NCBI RefSeq assembly: GCF_963511525.1
Contig: NZ_CAUPIY010000010.1
Coordinates: forward strand, 1-64,000
DNA: 64,000 nucleotides
Source of the DNA: Mobiluncus sp963511525
GTDB lineage: Bacteria > Actinomycetota > Actinomycetes > Actinomycetales > Actinomycetaceae
Direction of reading: 5' to 3'
In this document: in pieces, positions 17,250 through 25,619 of the stretch
How the letters are laid out: each line of letters starts with the position of its first letter
Position numbering within the stretch: the first letter of the stretch is position 1
Notes under the pieces: model-generated
What the model saw: the letters and a program-made list of their open reading frames with translations, nothing else
Databases searched by the model: none
Told to the model about the DNA's origin: nothing
Made by a program: the position numbers and the translations under genes

Positions 17250-18844
17250 CAGCGAACCCCCTTACCTTTTCCAGCCTTGTCGGACTTGTGACGACGAGTG
17301 CGTTTACGTTGACGTTCTTTCTTTGCAGATTCCTCGGCGGCCCCGCGATCCGCGGGTTTTCCGCCGTCTTTGAGGCCGTGCTTCTTTTTGTTGTTCTTGT
17401 GCGGACCGCGGCCCTTCTCAGATTTCCGGCGTCCTGAACCGGAGCCCTTCCCGCCACGGCGCGACCCGAAACTGCCCGGGTCGCGTCCACCCAAATCCTC
17501 CAGTTCTTCGGCTTCCAAACCGGCGCGAACCCGTCGGGACCGCGGCAAGTTTGCGGTAGCGTCCGTGGGAATGTCCAGGTCGGAATAGAGATGTGCAGAG
17601 GTATGGTAGGTCTCTCGCGGGTCGGGAAAATTCAAGTCGAGCGTCCGATTAATGACTCGCCACCGCGTCAGGTCCTCCCAGTCCACGAAGGTGATGGCGC
17701 TGCCTTTGTTGCCGGCGCGAGCGGTGCGCCCAATGCGGTGAATATAGGTCTTATCGTCCTCGGGACATTCATAGTTAATCACGTGGGTCACGTCATCCAC
17801 GTCTATGCCTCGCGCCGCTACGTCGGTGGCAACCAGCACGTCCACCTTGCCGTGACGGAAAGCCCGCAAAGCCCGCTCTCGTGCATTTTGACCCAAGTCA
17901 CCGTGAATCGCGCCGGTGGCGAAGCCCCGTTCGGAGAGATCGTCAGCCAACCGTTGGCAAATCCGTTTCGTGCGGGTAAAGATAATCGTCAAGCCGCGAC
18001 CTCGAGCTTGCAAAATCCGGGCGACGACTTCTGTCTTGTTCAGGGAATGCACCCGGTACACGACTTGTTTGACCTGCCGCACGGTCTGTGAAGAATCAGT
18101 CGGATCGGCGGCACGGATATGCGTGGGCTGGAACATGTAACGCCGCGCCAGAGCCACCACCGGGCCGGGCATAGTGGCAGAAAACAGCATGGTGTGGCGG
18201 CGCGAGGGAATCTGGGAGATGAGTTTTTCCACGTCAGGCAGGAAACCCATGTCCAACATTTCGTCGGCCTCATCCAAAACTAAGGTCCGCACCCGCCCCA
18301 GTTTCAAGGTGCCCTGATTCATCAGGTCAATCAGACGTCCCGGAGTGCCCACCACTACCTCGACGCCCTGGCGCAGCGCGTCGACCTGGGAATCGAATCC
18401 GACCCCACCGTAAATCTCTAGGATTCGGGCAACTCGATGGGTCGCTGCTGCCCGAATCTCCGCCGCGACTTGCTTCGCCAGTTCGCGGGTGGGCAGGACC
18501 ACCAAGGCTTGCGGGGCTCCAGAATCCGGAATCTCGTCCCAGCCTTCATCGCCGGGACCGATAATGTCGTGCAGGATCGGAATGGCGAATCCAAGAGTCT
18601 TACCGGTGCCGGTTTTGGCCTGACCGATAATGTCCTGGCGGTTCAACGCGACCGGCAAGGTCAGGGCTTGAATCGGAAACGGATGAATGATGCCTTGATC
18701 ACGCAAAGCCGCAACGATTTCGGGTTCCACATCAAAATCGGCGAAAGTTTTGTCTTGGTTCGCTTCCAAGTCATTAATACCGGTGATGTCCGCCGCGGCT
18801 TCCTCGTCAGTTCCCGCGGTTTCCAAGGTATTTTCGCTCCTCAA
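17249..18844 (-). CDS. DEAD-box RNA helicase
   Basis: A 531-residue ATP-dependent RNA helicase. Visible motifs are the Q motif (FPIQ), AKTGTGKT (I), PTRELAKQ (Ia), DEADEML (II), SATMP (III), IFTRTKR (IV), ARGIDVDDVTHV (V) and HRIGRTARAG (VI). After the two RecA domains comes a Lys/Arg/Gly-rich tail from about residue 440, a common RNA-binding extension. The start is TTG with AAGGAAG upstream; no ATG is available before the Q-motif region. The neighbours downstream on the other strand (ferritin-like, DUF3107, adnAB) match the actinobacterial RhlE neighbourhood (Rv3211 in M. tuberculosis). Confidence 0.93.
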   Translation of the reverse strand: MRSENTLETAGTDEEAAADITGINDLEANQDKTFADFDVEPEIVAALRDQGIIHPFPIQALTLPVALNRQDIIGQAKTGTGKTLGFAIPILHDIIGPGDEGWDEIPDSGAPQALVVLPTRELAKQVAAEIRAAATHRVARILEIYGGVGFDSQVDALRQGVEVVVGTPGRLIDLMNQGTLKLGRVRTLVLDEADEMLDMGFLPDVEKLISQIPSRRHTMLFSATMPGPVVALARRYMFQPTHIRAADPTDSSQTVRQVKQVVYRVHSLNKTEVVARILQARGRGLTIIFTRTKRICQRLADDLSERGFATGAIHGDLGQNARERALRAFRHGKVDVLVATDVAARGIDVDDVTHVINYECPEDDKTYIHRIGRTARAGNKGSAITFVDWEDLTRWRVINRTLDLNFPDPRETYHTSAHLYSDLDIPTDATANLPRSRRVRAGLEAEELEDLGGRDPGSFGSRRGGKGSGSGRRKSEKGRGPHKNNKKKHGLKDGGKPADRGAAEESAKKERQRKRTRRHKSDKAGKGKGVR

Positions 18845-18964
18845 TGTGTATCTTCCTTATCGTTGTCAGTGCTCAAAAGTCGTTTGCCTATATCTTTCAT
18901 TGTAAACCGAGCCGGCTGGAGGATGTGGTTTTCCTGCCTGGTTCACCATTTCGCAGGCAAAAGC

Positions 18965-21148
18965 CTAGAACTCGGTGACATTGTGGTTGACATAGTCTGG
19001 CCATTCCAGCGCGCTGTGTAAGGTTTCTTCACAGATTGCGGCGTATCCGCCCAGGGCCGTTACTTGGAAGGCGTTGAGTTTCGCCAAGGTGTGCATGGTA
19101 TTTTTGTCCAGGGCTCCGCATCCGCGTGGCACCAGCAAAATTGGCCCGTTGCGCAGGTGGCCTCCCGAAACCGCGTCTGCAAACACGTCTCCGCGAGCTA
19201 GGTAGGCGTGGGTTGAGGGCTGCAGACGCGCGGATTCCAAAGCGATTTCCCGCGAGGTTTCGTAGCGGTTCTGGCCTCCCAGACGGGTTGTCGCTTTGCC
19301 ATTGGCTACGTTTTGCAATACCGCGTCCGACACGGCCGCTGGCCCGCCCAGGGCCACTACCCGGTCTACCTGCAGGTCTGTCGCCAGTTGACGGATAGTG
19401 GCGATAGCGGGGGAGGACGAATCGACCAGGACGATAGGTCCGTCTCCCAAGGCGGCTCCGGTCAGTGCGTCCGGTGAGACACTGCCGCCCGGTCCGTAGG
19501 CGTTGGCAATATAGAGAGAATTTGCTTTCGAAAAGGCTCGGCGGGCAATCATCACGGAAGTATCGACTCGATTGGCTCCACCAATCCGCAAAGCGGCGTG
19601 CCCCCCGGCGAGTTCATAGAGCCGAGCGTCTGAAATAGCGCCGGTTCCCCCCAAAGCCGCCACTTGCTTGGGTCCCAGAGCGCGCAGAGTCTCGGAAATG
19701 ACCGGGGACACGGGAGAGGTGTCGGGAGGGACCAACAGTACCGGGCCATCCTTGAGAACTCCACCAACCAGGGCATCAGCGAAAACATCAGACCGAGCCA
19801 AGTAAACCACCGCGGGGCGTGAGTTTGATAATTTGGCGATGGCAGCGGAAGTTTCGAATCGATCCGCTCCGCCAATCCGGTCAGCGTGCAGGTCAGGGAT
19901 GTGCGGGCGGGGATCCAGCGAGTTAATCACCCCGTCTTGATCTGCGTCGCCGTTGGGGTCGGCGGGCCAATCGGAGTTAAACAGGTTTATCTGGTAGCTG
20001 GTTGAGGACGGGACCGGTTGACAGTTTGGAGCGGTGCGGATGTTAGAAATACTGACGGTATAGGGCGCCACATTGTAAAAGTCGGGAATAATCAGCTGAT
20101 TCAGGGGAACTTTGAATAAAATCGTGTCATATCCGCCGTATTCCCACGGCGTTAGATTGGGGTCGACCCCGGGTTCTGAACGGTGAATGACCTGCAGCGG
20201 AATATCTCCCGCGGGGCCGCTCACACGGACCTCGGCAGCCCGCAAATCGGCGCACTGACCCGAGTAAGACCAGCGGGACACATTTTCGCCCGCTCCGGTA
20301 GGCAGGATACGGGAAGGGAAATACCCCGCCGCTGGCCACGCGATGCTCGGCGGCTGGTGATTCGTGGAATCCCAAAAACTGGGGTGGACGGGCCTTCCGG
20401 CGCCCTCATAAGTCGTGTCGAAAAGCTGGATAGAAGTGGCGGTAGGGCCGGAGGTTCCGATAGAAACCGCTCCGATAGCAGCGTTTGCCTGAACCGGCGA
20501 AAACATCTGGAGCCGATGCCCCAGGTTGTCATTGGTGTTCGCGGTCGAGGCTTCGGTGATATATCGCAAGACTTCCGTGGCCGGGGTGACGATACCGTCC
20601 AACCGGGCAATGACCCCAGAACGCGAGGCGAGTTTCACGTCCTCGTTGAGGCACACCACGCCCGGAACAGAATCGGGGGCTCCTGAGGCGATTGGGCCTG
20701 CCGCAGCGGTGAGGGCTGCTGCTTGTGCCGGACCTTGTGGAGCGTAGTGGGCAGGCAAACTGACCGGGGCGAGGCGATTGAGCGAGCGGAAATAGTTCCA
20801 GGTCGAGAGCATTTTTTGGACAGCCTCAGGCTGTGCAGTGCCGGGGGTACACGAAGAGATAACCGTCCCGGAAGAAAAGGGGGTGACTTTGTCTGCTAAG
20901 TCCCACAAGGCCTCAAACTCGGCGCGAGCCACCGTCTCACTGTTCCCCGGTGCCGCTTGTGCCGCGGCAGGCTGGCCCGGCACAAAAGTTGCTTCGGGGC
21001 TACCCGCTGCCAGCCCGGTCGCGGCCAGCCCCACAACTGCCAGCGTCACGCCGGCCCGCCGCCGCAGGCGGCTATCGCCCCAAAAGCGAGCGGCATACCG
21101 ATGACGAGCCCCGGCTGGTTCCAAGTTCAGAAAAAAAGAAATCCCCAT
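18965..21148 (-). CDS. Secreted protein with CAP-like region and three CWB2 repeats
   Basis: A 727-residue exported protein. A long positively charged N-terminus and hydrophobic stretch (about 28-55) form the signal sequence. Residues about 75-330 resemble a CAP/SCP-like fold (WNYFRSLNRLAPV, NDNLGHRLQMFSP, GAGENVSRWSY), but this assignment is tentative. A calcium-loop-like segment DADQDGVINSLDP follows at about 400. Three cell-wall-binding repeat 2 units fill the rest, each opening with a variant of RIGGADRFETS, RIGGANRVDTS or RLGGQNRYETS and containing DGPVLLV-type strands. CWB2 triplets bind cell-wall polymers non-covalently, so the protein is presumably displayed on the wall. AGGGGA precedes the ATG. 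Confidence 0.85.
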   Translation of the reverse strand: MGISFFLNLEPAGARHRYAARFWGDSRLRRRAGVTLAVVGLAATGLAAGSPEATFVPGQPAAAQAAPGNSETVARAEFEALWDLADKVTPFSSGTVISSCTPGTAQPEAVQKMLSTWNYFRSLNRLAPVSLPAHYAPQGPAQAAALTAAAGPIASGAPDSVPGVVCLNEDVKLASRSGVIARLDGIVTPATEVLRYITEASTANTNDNLGHRLQMFSPVQANAAIGAVSIGTSGPTATSIQLFDTTYEGAGRPVHPSFWDSTNHQPPSIAWPAAGYFPSRILPTGAGENVSRWSYSGQCADLRAAEVRVSGPAGDIPLQVIHRSEPGVDPNLTPWEYGGYDTILFKVPLNQLIIPDFYNVAPYTVSISNIRTAPNCQPVPSSTSYQINLFNSDWPADPNGDADQDGVINSLDPRPHIPDLHADRIGGADRFETSAAIAKLSNSRPAVVYLARSDVFADALVGGVLKDGPVLLVPPDTSPVSPVISETLRALGPKQVAALGGTGAISDARLYELAGGHAALRIGGANRVDTSVMIARRAFSKANSLYIANAYGPGGSVSPDALTGAALGDGPIVLVDSSSPAIATIRQLATDLQVDRVVALGGPAAVSDAVLQNVANGKATTRLGGQNRYETSREIALESARLQPSTHAYLARGDVFADAVSGGHLRNGPILLVPRGCGALDKNTMHTLAKLNAFQVTALGGYAAICEETLHSALEWPDYVNHNVTEF

Positions 21149-21215
21149 TCCCCTATTTTGACAACTTTTCTAGGCACTGTCTTGAGTTTCGCATGCCCTA
21201 CCGCAACGCAGCGCC

Positions 21216-21221
21216 TAGAAT
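21216..21221 (+). promoter_or_regulatory. -10 element TAGAAT of the ferritin-like gene
   Basis: TAGAAT ends 6 nt before the ATG at 21228 and no Shine-Dalgarno lies between them, so the mRNA is probably leaderless. Confidence 0.55.
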
Positions 21222-21227
21222 GAACCT

Positions 21228-21851
21228 ATGGAAATTTCGGAAGAACGCACGGCACACATGCTGGGTTTGGTGGCTTTCACGCGAATTACGGCGTACGCGA
21301 GGCTGGCTCGGGATGTGTCCCAGACCACCGATTTTGCTGATCAGTTGGCGTTGGCGCGGATGGGGGTTTCGTTTGTGACCGCCATCGATGATTTGGAAGC
21401 GTTTGCTAACCGGCGAGGCTTAGATTTGGCGGATTTGACCCAGCCGTACGTGGGATTTTTTGACGATATGGAGCTGCGAACCCGCCCGCGTGACTGGTGG
21501 GAACGCATGGTGAAAAGCTATATTTTTGTGGGGATTTTAGCGGATATGGAGAATCTGGCAGCTCAGTTCGTCGGGGCTGACATGATTGAAATTCTGGGGG
21601 TTTCCGGGTCTGCAGGACTGACCCAATGGGTGCGGGCACGGCTGCGTGACGGAATCGCGGCTGACCCGACGGTAGAGTCGCGCCTGTCCATGTGGGGGCG
21701 TCGCGTTGCGGGAGAGGCCGTAGCCGGGGTCAGAGCTATCCTGGATGCTTACCCGCTGCTCCTGCCCGCAGGCGTAGAGGTCAACGACAAGGTCGAGGAA
21801 ATCCAAAAGCAGCATTCCCGCAGGATGGAAGACTTAGGTTTGACTTTCTAA
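21228..21851 (+). CDS. Ferritin-like fold protein (MiaE-like family)
   Basis: A 207-residue all-helical protein resembling the actinobacterial ferritin-like / MiaE_2 family (M. tuberculosis Rv3210c). Members look like diiron proteins related to tRNA hydroxylase MiaE, but no activity is proven for this branch. Acidic residues that could ligate iron lie in DDLEAFANRRG and in the helix ending ILADMENLAAQF. The start is leaderless (TAGAAT at 21216). It stands convergent to the DUF3107 gene with a 6-nt gap, and the DEAD helicase is close by, as in other actinobacteria. Confidence 0.8.
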   Translation: MEISEERTAHMLGLVAFTRITAYARLARDVSQTTDFADQLALARMGVSFVTAIDDLEAFANRRGLDLADLTQPYVGFFDDMELRTRPRDWWERMVKSYIFVGILADMENLAAQFVGADMIEILGVSGSAGLTQWVRARLRDGIAADPTVESRLSMWGRRVAGEAVAGVRAILDAYPLLLPAGVEVNDKVEEIQKQHSRRMEDLGLTF

Positions 21852-21857
21852 AGGAAA

Positions 21858-22079
21858 TCAGATGGCGAAGCCAATCCGGTTTTGACGCTCCGGAGCAAAC
21901 TCGACATAGGCGATGCTGCCGGCATTGATGAGGGTGTGCGACTCGCGCTTGTCCACCAAATCAATGATTTCCCCTGTGGCGATGGCATCTTTGAGCAGAT
22001 TTTGCAGTTCCTCGGGGGATTTGTCAATATCGAGGGCGATTTCGCGCGCTACGGATTTCATTCCGATTTTGATTTCCAT
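21858..22079 (-). CDS. DUF3107 domain protein
   Basis: A 73-residue protein matching DUF3107 (M. tuberculosis Rv3208A/TB9.4): it opens MEIKIGMKSVAREIALD and closes AYVEFAPERQNRIGF. The function is unknown and it is conserved across actinobacteria. AAAGGAAA lies before the ATG. Its placement between the ferritin-like gene and adnA matches the conserved neighbourhood, which supports both calls. Confidence 0.9.
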   Translation of the reverse strand: MEIKIGMKSVAREIALDIDKSPEELQNLLKDAIATGEIIDLVDKRESHTLINAGSIAYVEFAPERQNRIGFAI

Positions 22080-22196
22080 TAATTTTCCTTTCCGACTGTC
22101 CTTTCATTCTAGGGGTTTTGCCCGGTGAGCGGGAATTATGCGCTCGAAGAGAGAGCGAGTTTGATAGTCTCCAATTTTCGCCTTCGGGGGTGCTGA

Positions 22197-22202
22197 TACT
22201 CT
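22197..22202 (+). promoter_or_regulatory. -10 element TACTCT of adnA
   Basis: TACTCT (within TGCTGATACTCT) ends 6 nt before the adnA ATG, again the leaderless spacing. Confidence 0.4.
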
Positions 22203-22208
22203 CAGGGT

Positions 22209-25200
22209 ATGGAGATTTTCGATGACTTATCGCGCCGAGTTCGCCACTCGCTTAATGACGGTGAATCTGTGCTTGTGGCAGGCGTTCCGGCTAGCGGGAA
22301 AACCACGCTTTTAGCCCAGCTGCTAGTGGATAATCCCCGAATGTTGGTGTTGAGTCCGAACGCGGGTACCGCCCGCCGGTTGAGCGAGCGAGCCTTAGAG
22401 ATTCGGGCGCAATCTGAGGATCCGCACTGTCCCATGGGTGCCAGCAAAGGTTTCGTGGCGGAAATCTTTGCACGTTTCAATCAATGGCGCAGAGAGGGAG
22501 GACTGCCTGAGGTTAGACTGGCCACCGATGCTGAGGTGATGGTCCAAATCCAGGATTTTCTGGCTGAAATGCCCCTCGAAGAGGAGCTGCGTTCAGCCCT
22601 GGAAACCCAAGGTTTCCGCCGCGATTTGGTGGACGGGATTTTCCGCGTCCGGGCTTTTGCTGGCGGGGCCTCATCAGACCCCGCACCACCGGCGGTTCAT
22701 CCCCTAGTGACCCAGCTCATTCAGGCCATGCAAACCGACCGGGAGGCCCAACGCCTGCAGGCTCGCCAATCTGCTTGGCCCCTGGACACGGCTTCACTTT
22801 TTGAGGAATACCTCTTGGCGTTGAAGGCGGGAGCCCCGGTTCCGGAACTGGTGGGAGTCGATGATCTGCAAAACTTCAACGGGCTGATGATAGACATCCT
22901 GTCTCTCTGGGCGACGCATGGAACCGCCCTCGTGGCCTGTACCCTGCCGGAAACCTGCGTGAACACCTATCGCGGGGCCAGTCCGCACTTGTGCGAGAGA
23001 CTGTGGCAACAGTTAGAGACGATTCCCGGCAAAACCGTCACCGAGATTCTGCTGAACCGGGAACACGTCCCTGCACCGTTGCGCCGAGTGTGGCGTACAG
23101 CCGTGAATCGCTTGGGAGTACACGGCATCAGCGCACGCTTGTGGAACGCTACGGGGGAGTCCTCCCCGGACTCGGCACAGCCAGAATCAACCTGCGTTTC
23201 GGACTGTCAAGACCACGTTATCTTGGTGGAAAAGCCCACCGACACGGCCCAATACCGAGAAATCGGAACGCTCCTGCAAGACGCCCATATTTTCTCGGCC
23301 CACCCTCTGAATTATTCTCAGATGGCAGTTCTGACCCGTTCTTCCCTGGAAGCCCGGCAAGTCGCGGAAGTCTTGGAGAACATGGACATACCGGTGGTAG
23401 TTCCGGGGGCCGGAGCCCAGCTCAACGAAGGGCGTCTAACCCGCTGCCTGCTTCAGATGATACAGGCAGTTTGTGTGGAAACCCCTGACCAGGTAGGGCT
23501 TTCGGACCTGGATTTGGTCGGATTGCTTTCTTCTGCCCTCGTGGGCTGGGATGTGTGGCGAATGCGGCGACTCGACTCTTTCCTGCACGACCTGACATTG
23601 CTGCCTCCGGGGGAAGTCGGGGACGGTGAACAGCGGTCCCCCTCCGCAATGGAATCCGAGACTGTTGCTGATGATGAGCAAAGCGAGTCCGACACAGTTG
23701 GAATCCTGCCTTACATCCGTCAGTTTTTGCGTACGGTGATTTCCGGTCAGGATTTCGCGGGGCGCACACTGGCTGAGATTACCTCCGAATCCGCTGATGC
23801 GAACCAGCTTGTTGACCTGGGGCAAGCGCTCCAAGCGGGATGGCAGCAATGGAAAGCCGATCCGGGATCGGTGCAGCTGCTGCTGTGGAAACTGTGGGAT
23901 GGTCTGGGACGTGCCGAAATCCTCCAGGCTCGAGCCCTGCAGCCCGGTTTGGTGCCCATGGTGCGTTCCACCCTGCAAATTGACCTGGATTTGGTGATGG
24001 ATTTGTTCAAAGCGGCGGACTGGTTCGAGGCTCGAAATCCGGGCCAAACCGCGGCGGACTTCGCACAGGGGATGTTGGCTCGCGATCTTCCAACCGGCAC
24101 CGTTGCCCCTCATCATCTGGTGCGAGACGCGGTCACTGTCGTGTCAGCCGCAGCCGCTGTCTCACAGCACTGGCCCCTGGTGGCAGTGGTGGGACTGACC
24201 GACGGAATCTGGCCGACGTTGCATTGGCCGGGTTCAATTTTGGGTACTTCCATGTTCGAGCTGGATAATCACGGCGACCCCGCAAGCTCCAGCAGTGCCG
24301 GTTACCTGTGGAACTGGCAAAACGAATACCGGCATTTCTTTACCGCCCTGACACGTTGCACTGAACGTTTAATTTTGGGCACCACCGTTCAAGACGGAGT
24401 AGGACGTTCCACCTTCCTCACGCCGCTGGTACAAACTTTGCAGTTGGAGCCGAAACAGCATCGGCATCTGCCTACGAACCTGCGTGACTTTGTGGCTTAC
24501 CTGCGCGCGGCCTGCTTGGGTGGGGAAACCAGTTGGGGAACTCCCACTATCGATGCCCCTACCGCCGCGGGGCTATTGGCGAAATTGGCAGCGGGGGAAT
24601 GTCTTGCCGCTCACCCGGACAATTGGATGGGCGTCTTGCCGGTTAGCGGAGCCACTCCGGAATCCACCGAAGTTCACATCTATGCCTCAGGCCTGGAACG
24701 TGCCTTGGCAAATCCTTTGGATAATGTGCTGAGCTGGTCAGGCTACTCTAACGACGAAGATGATCCTTACGCGTCGAACAAAATCGGAAACATTGTTCAT
24801 ACAGCCGCCGAAATTCTGGGACGCAGATACTGGTGGAAGGACCACGGGCCGCGGGACGATCTGGAGTATGACCAGGTCCTGACCGAACTGCGCGAGGAGA
24901 CGCGTCGTCTGCTGGGACCCCTGACCGGAGACACCTGGATGGAATGGAACTTCCGTCGCCGAGTCGAAACCTGCCTGGTGCCCCTGGCGACTTTCTTGGT
25001 CAATCATCAGTATCCGTCTCTTTTTGAGGTGTGTTATCCCGGTCGGTTGCCAGCCAGTTCCGGGGCCGGCGCCCTGGTGTACAACGCCCGTATCGACCGG
25101 GTGATGTTTGCACACGGGCAAGTCATCTTAATCGACTATAAGACCGGAGCTCATTATAAATTCAGTGCTGCAAAGGTGGCCGGCAATCTGCAGTTAGCTC

Positions 25201-25619
25201 TCTACCAGGCGGCCTATAACGCCTCTGCGTTAGGCCAGCAGCATCCCTGCGATTTGGCGGAAATTGTCGCCCTTCTGGTGCCACCGGATTCGGACGCCCC
25301 GCTTAACCCCCAAGGCATCGAAGAACCGCGAGATCCCAAAATCTGGGTACAAAAAGCCCTGGTGCCGGGAACGGAAACGATTACTCTCCCCAAACGGTTC
25401 TCCGCTGAACAGCGCCAGATTCTGCTCAATCCGCTGGCCTGGCTACGCGGTGAAGCTCCGGGAGCGCCCGATCCGGAAACCATGCCGTTGCGGGACTATT
25501 TACAAGACCGTGTGGACTTAGCAGTGGAGGCGTTCAGCGGACCGAATTTGTCACGAGTTGAATTCCTCGATGCTTGGGGCGAAGGGGATCCTCTCGGAGT
25601 GGAAGTGAGAAAACGATGA
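22209..25619 (+). CDS. adnA: AdnA, helicase-nuclease subunit for double-strand-break repair
   Basis: A 1136-residue UvrD/AddB-related subunit of the actinobacterial AdnAB motor-nuclease, which resects DNA double-strand breaks for recombination. Walker A is GVPASGKTTL at about residue 24. The Walker B counterpart is GVDDLQNF, where the usual DExQD reads DDLQN, so this motor may be weak. A C-terminal RecB-type nuclease (PD-(D/E)XK) is visible as IDYKTGAHYKF at about residue 975, with upstream HTAAEILGRRYW and later QLALYQAAYN. The stop overlaps adnB (ATGA), as expected for a two-subunit complex. Confidence 0.88.
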   Translation: MEIFDDLSRRVRHSLNDGESVLVAGVPASGKTTLLAQLLVDNPRMLVLSPNAGTARRLSERALEIRAQSEDPHCPMGASKGFVAEIFARFNQWRREGGLPEVRLATDAEVMVQIQDFLAEMPLEEELRSALETQGFRRDLVDGIFRVRAFAGGASSDPAPPAVHPLVTQLIQAMQTDREAQRLQARQSAWPLDTASLFEEYLLALKAGAPVPELVGVDDLQNFNGLMIDILSLWATHGTALVACTLPETCVNTYRGASPHLCERLWQQLETIPGKTVTEILLNREHVPAPLRRVWRTAVNRLGVHGISARLWNATGESSPDSAQPESTCVSDCQDHVILVEKPTDTAQYREIGTLLQDAHIFSAHPLNYSQMAVLTRSSLEARQVAEVLENMDIPVVVPGAGAQLNEGRLTRCLLQMIQAVCVETPDQVGLSDLDLVGLLSSALVGWDVWRMRRLDSFLHDLTLLPPGEVGDGEQRSPSAMESETVADDEQSESDTVGILPYIRQFLRTVISGQDFAGRTLAEITSESADANQLVDLGQALQAGWQQWKADPGSVQLLLWKLWDGLGRAEILQARALQPGLVPMVRSTLQIDLDLVMDLFKAADWFEARNPGQTAADFAQGMLARDLPTGTVAPHHLVRDAVTVVSAAAAVSQHWPLVAVVGLTDGIWPTLHWPGSILGTSMFELDNHGDPASSSSAGYLWNWQNEYRHFFTALTRCTERLILGTTVQDGVGRSTFLTPLVQTLQLEPKQHRHLPTNLRDFVAYLRAACLGGETSWGTPTIDAPTAAGLLAKLAAGECLAAHPDNWMGVLPVSGATPESTEVHIYASGLERALANPLDNVLSWSGYSNDEDDPYASNKIGNIVHTAAEILGRRYWWKDHGPRDDLEYDQVLTELREETRRLLGPLTGDTWMEWNFRRRVETCLVPLATFLVNHQYPSLFEVCYPGRLPASSGAGALVYNARIDRVMFAHGQVILIDYKTGAHYKFSAAKVAGNLQLALYQAAYNASALGQQHPCDLAEIVALLVPPDSDAPLNPQGIEEPRDPKIWVQKALVPGTETITLPKRFSAEQRQILLNPLAWLRGEAPGAPDPETMPLRDYLQDRVDLAVEAFSGPNLSRVEFLDAWGEGDPLGVEVRKR

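Noticed and set aside
18929..18962. A terminator after the first CWB2 gene
   Set aside because: Only a 5-bp CCTGC/GCAGG stem with no T-tract on the relevant strand.
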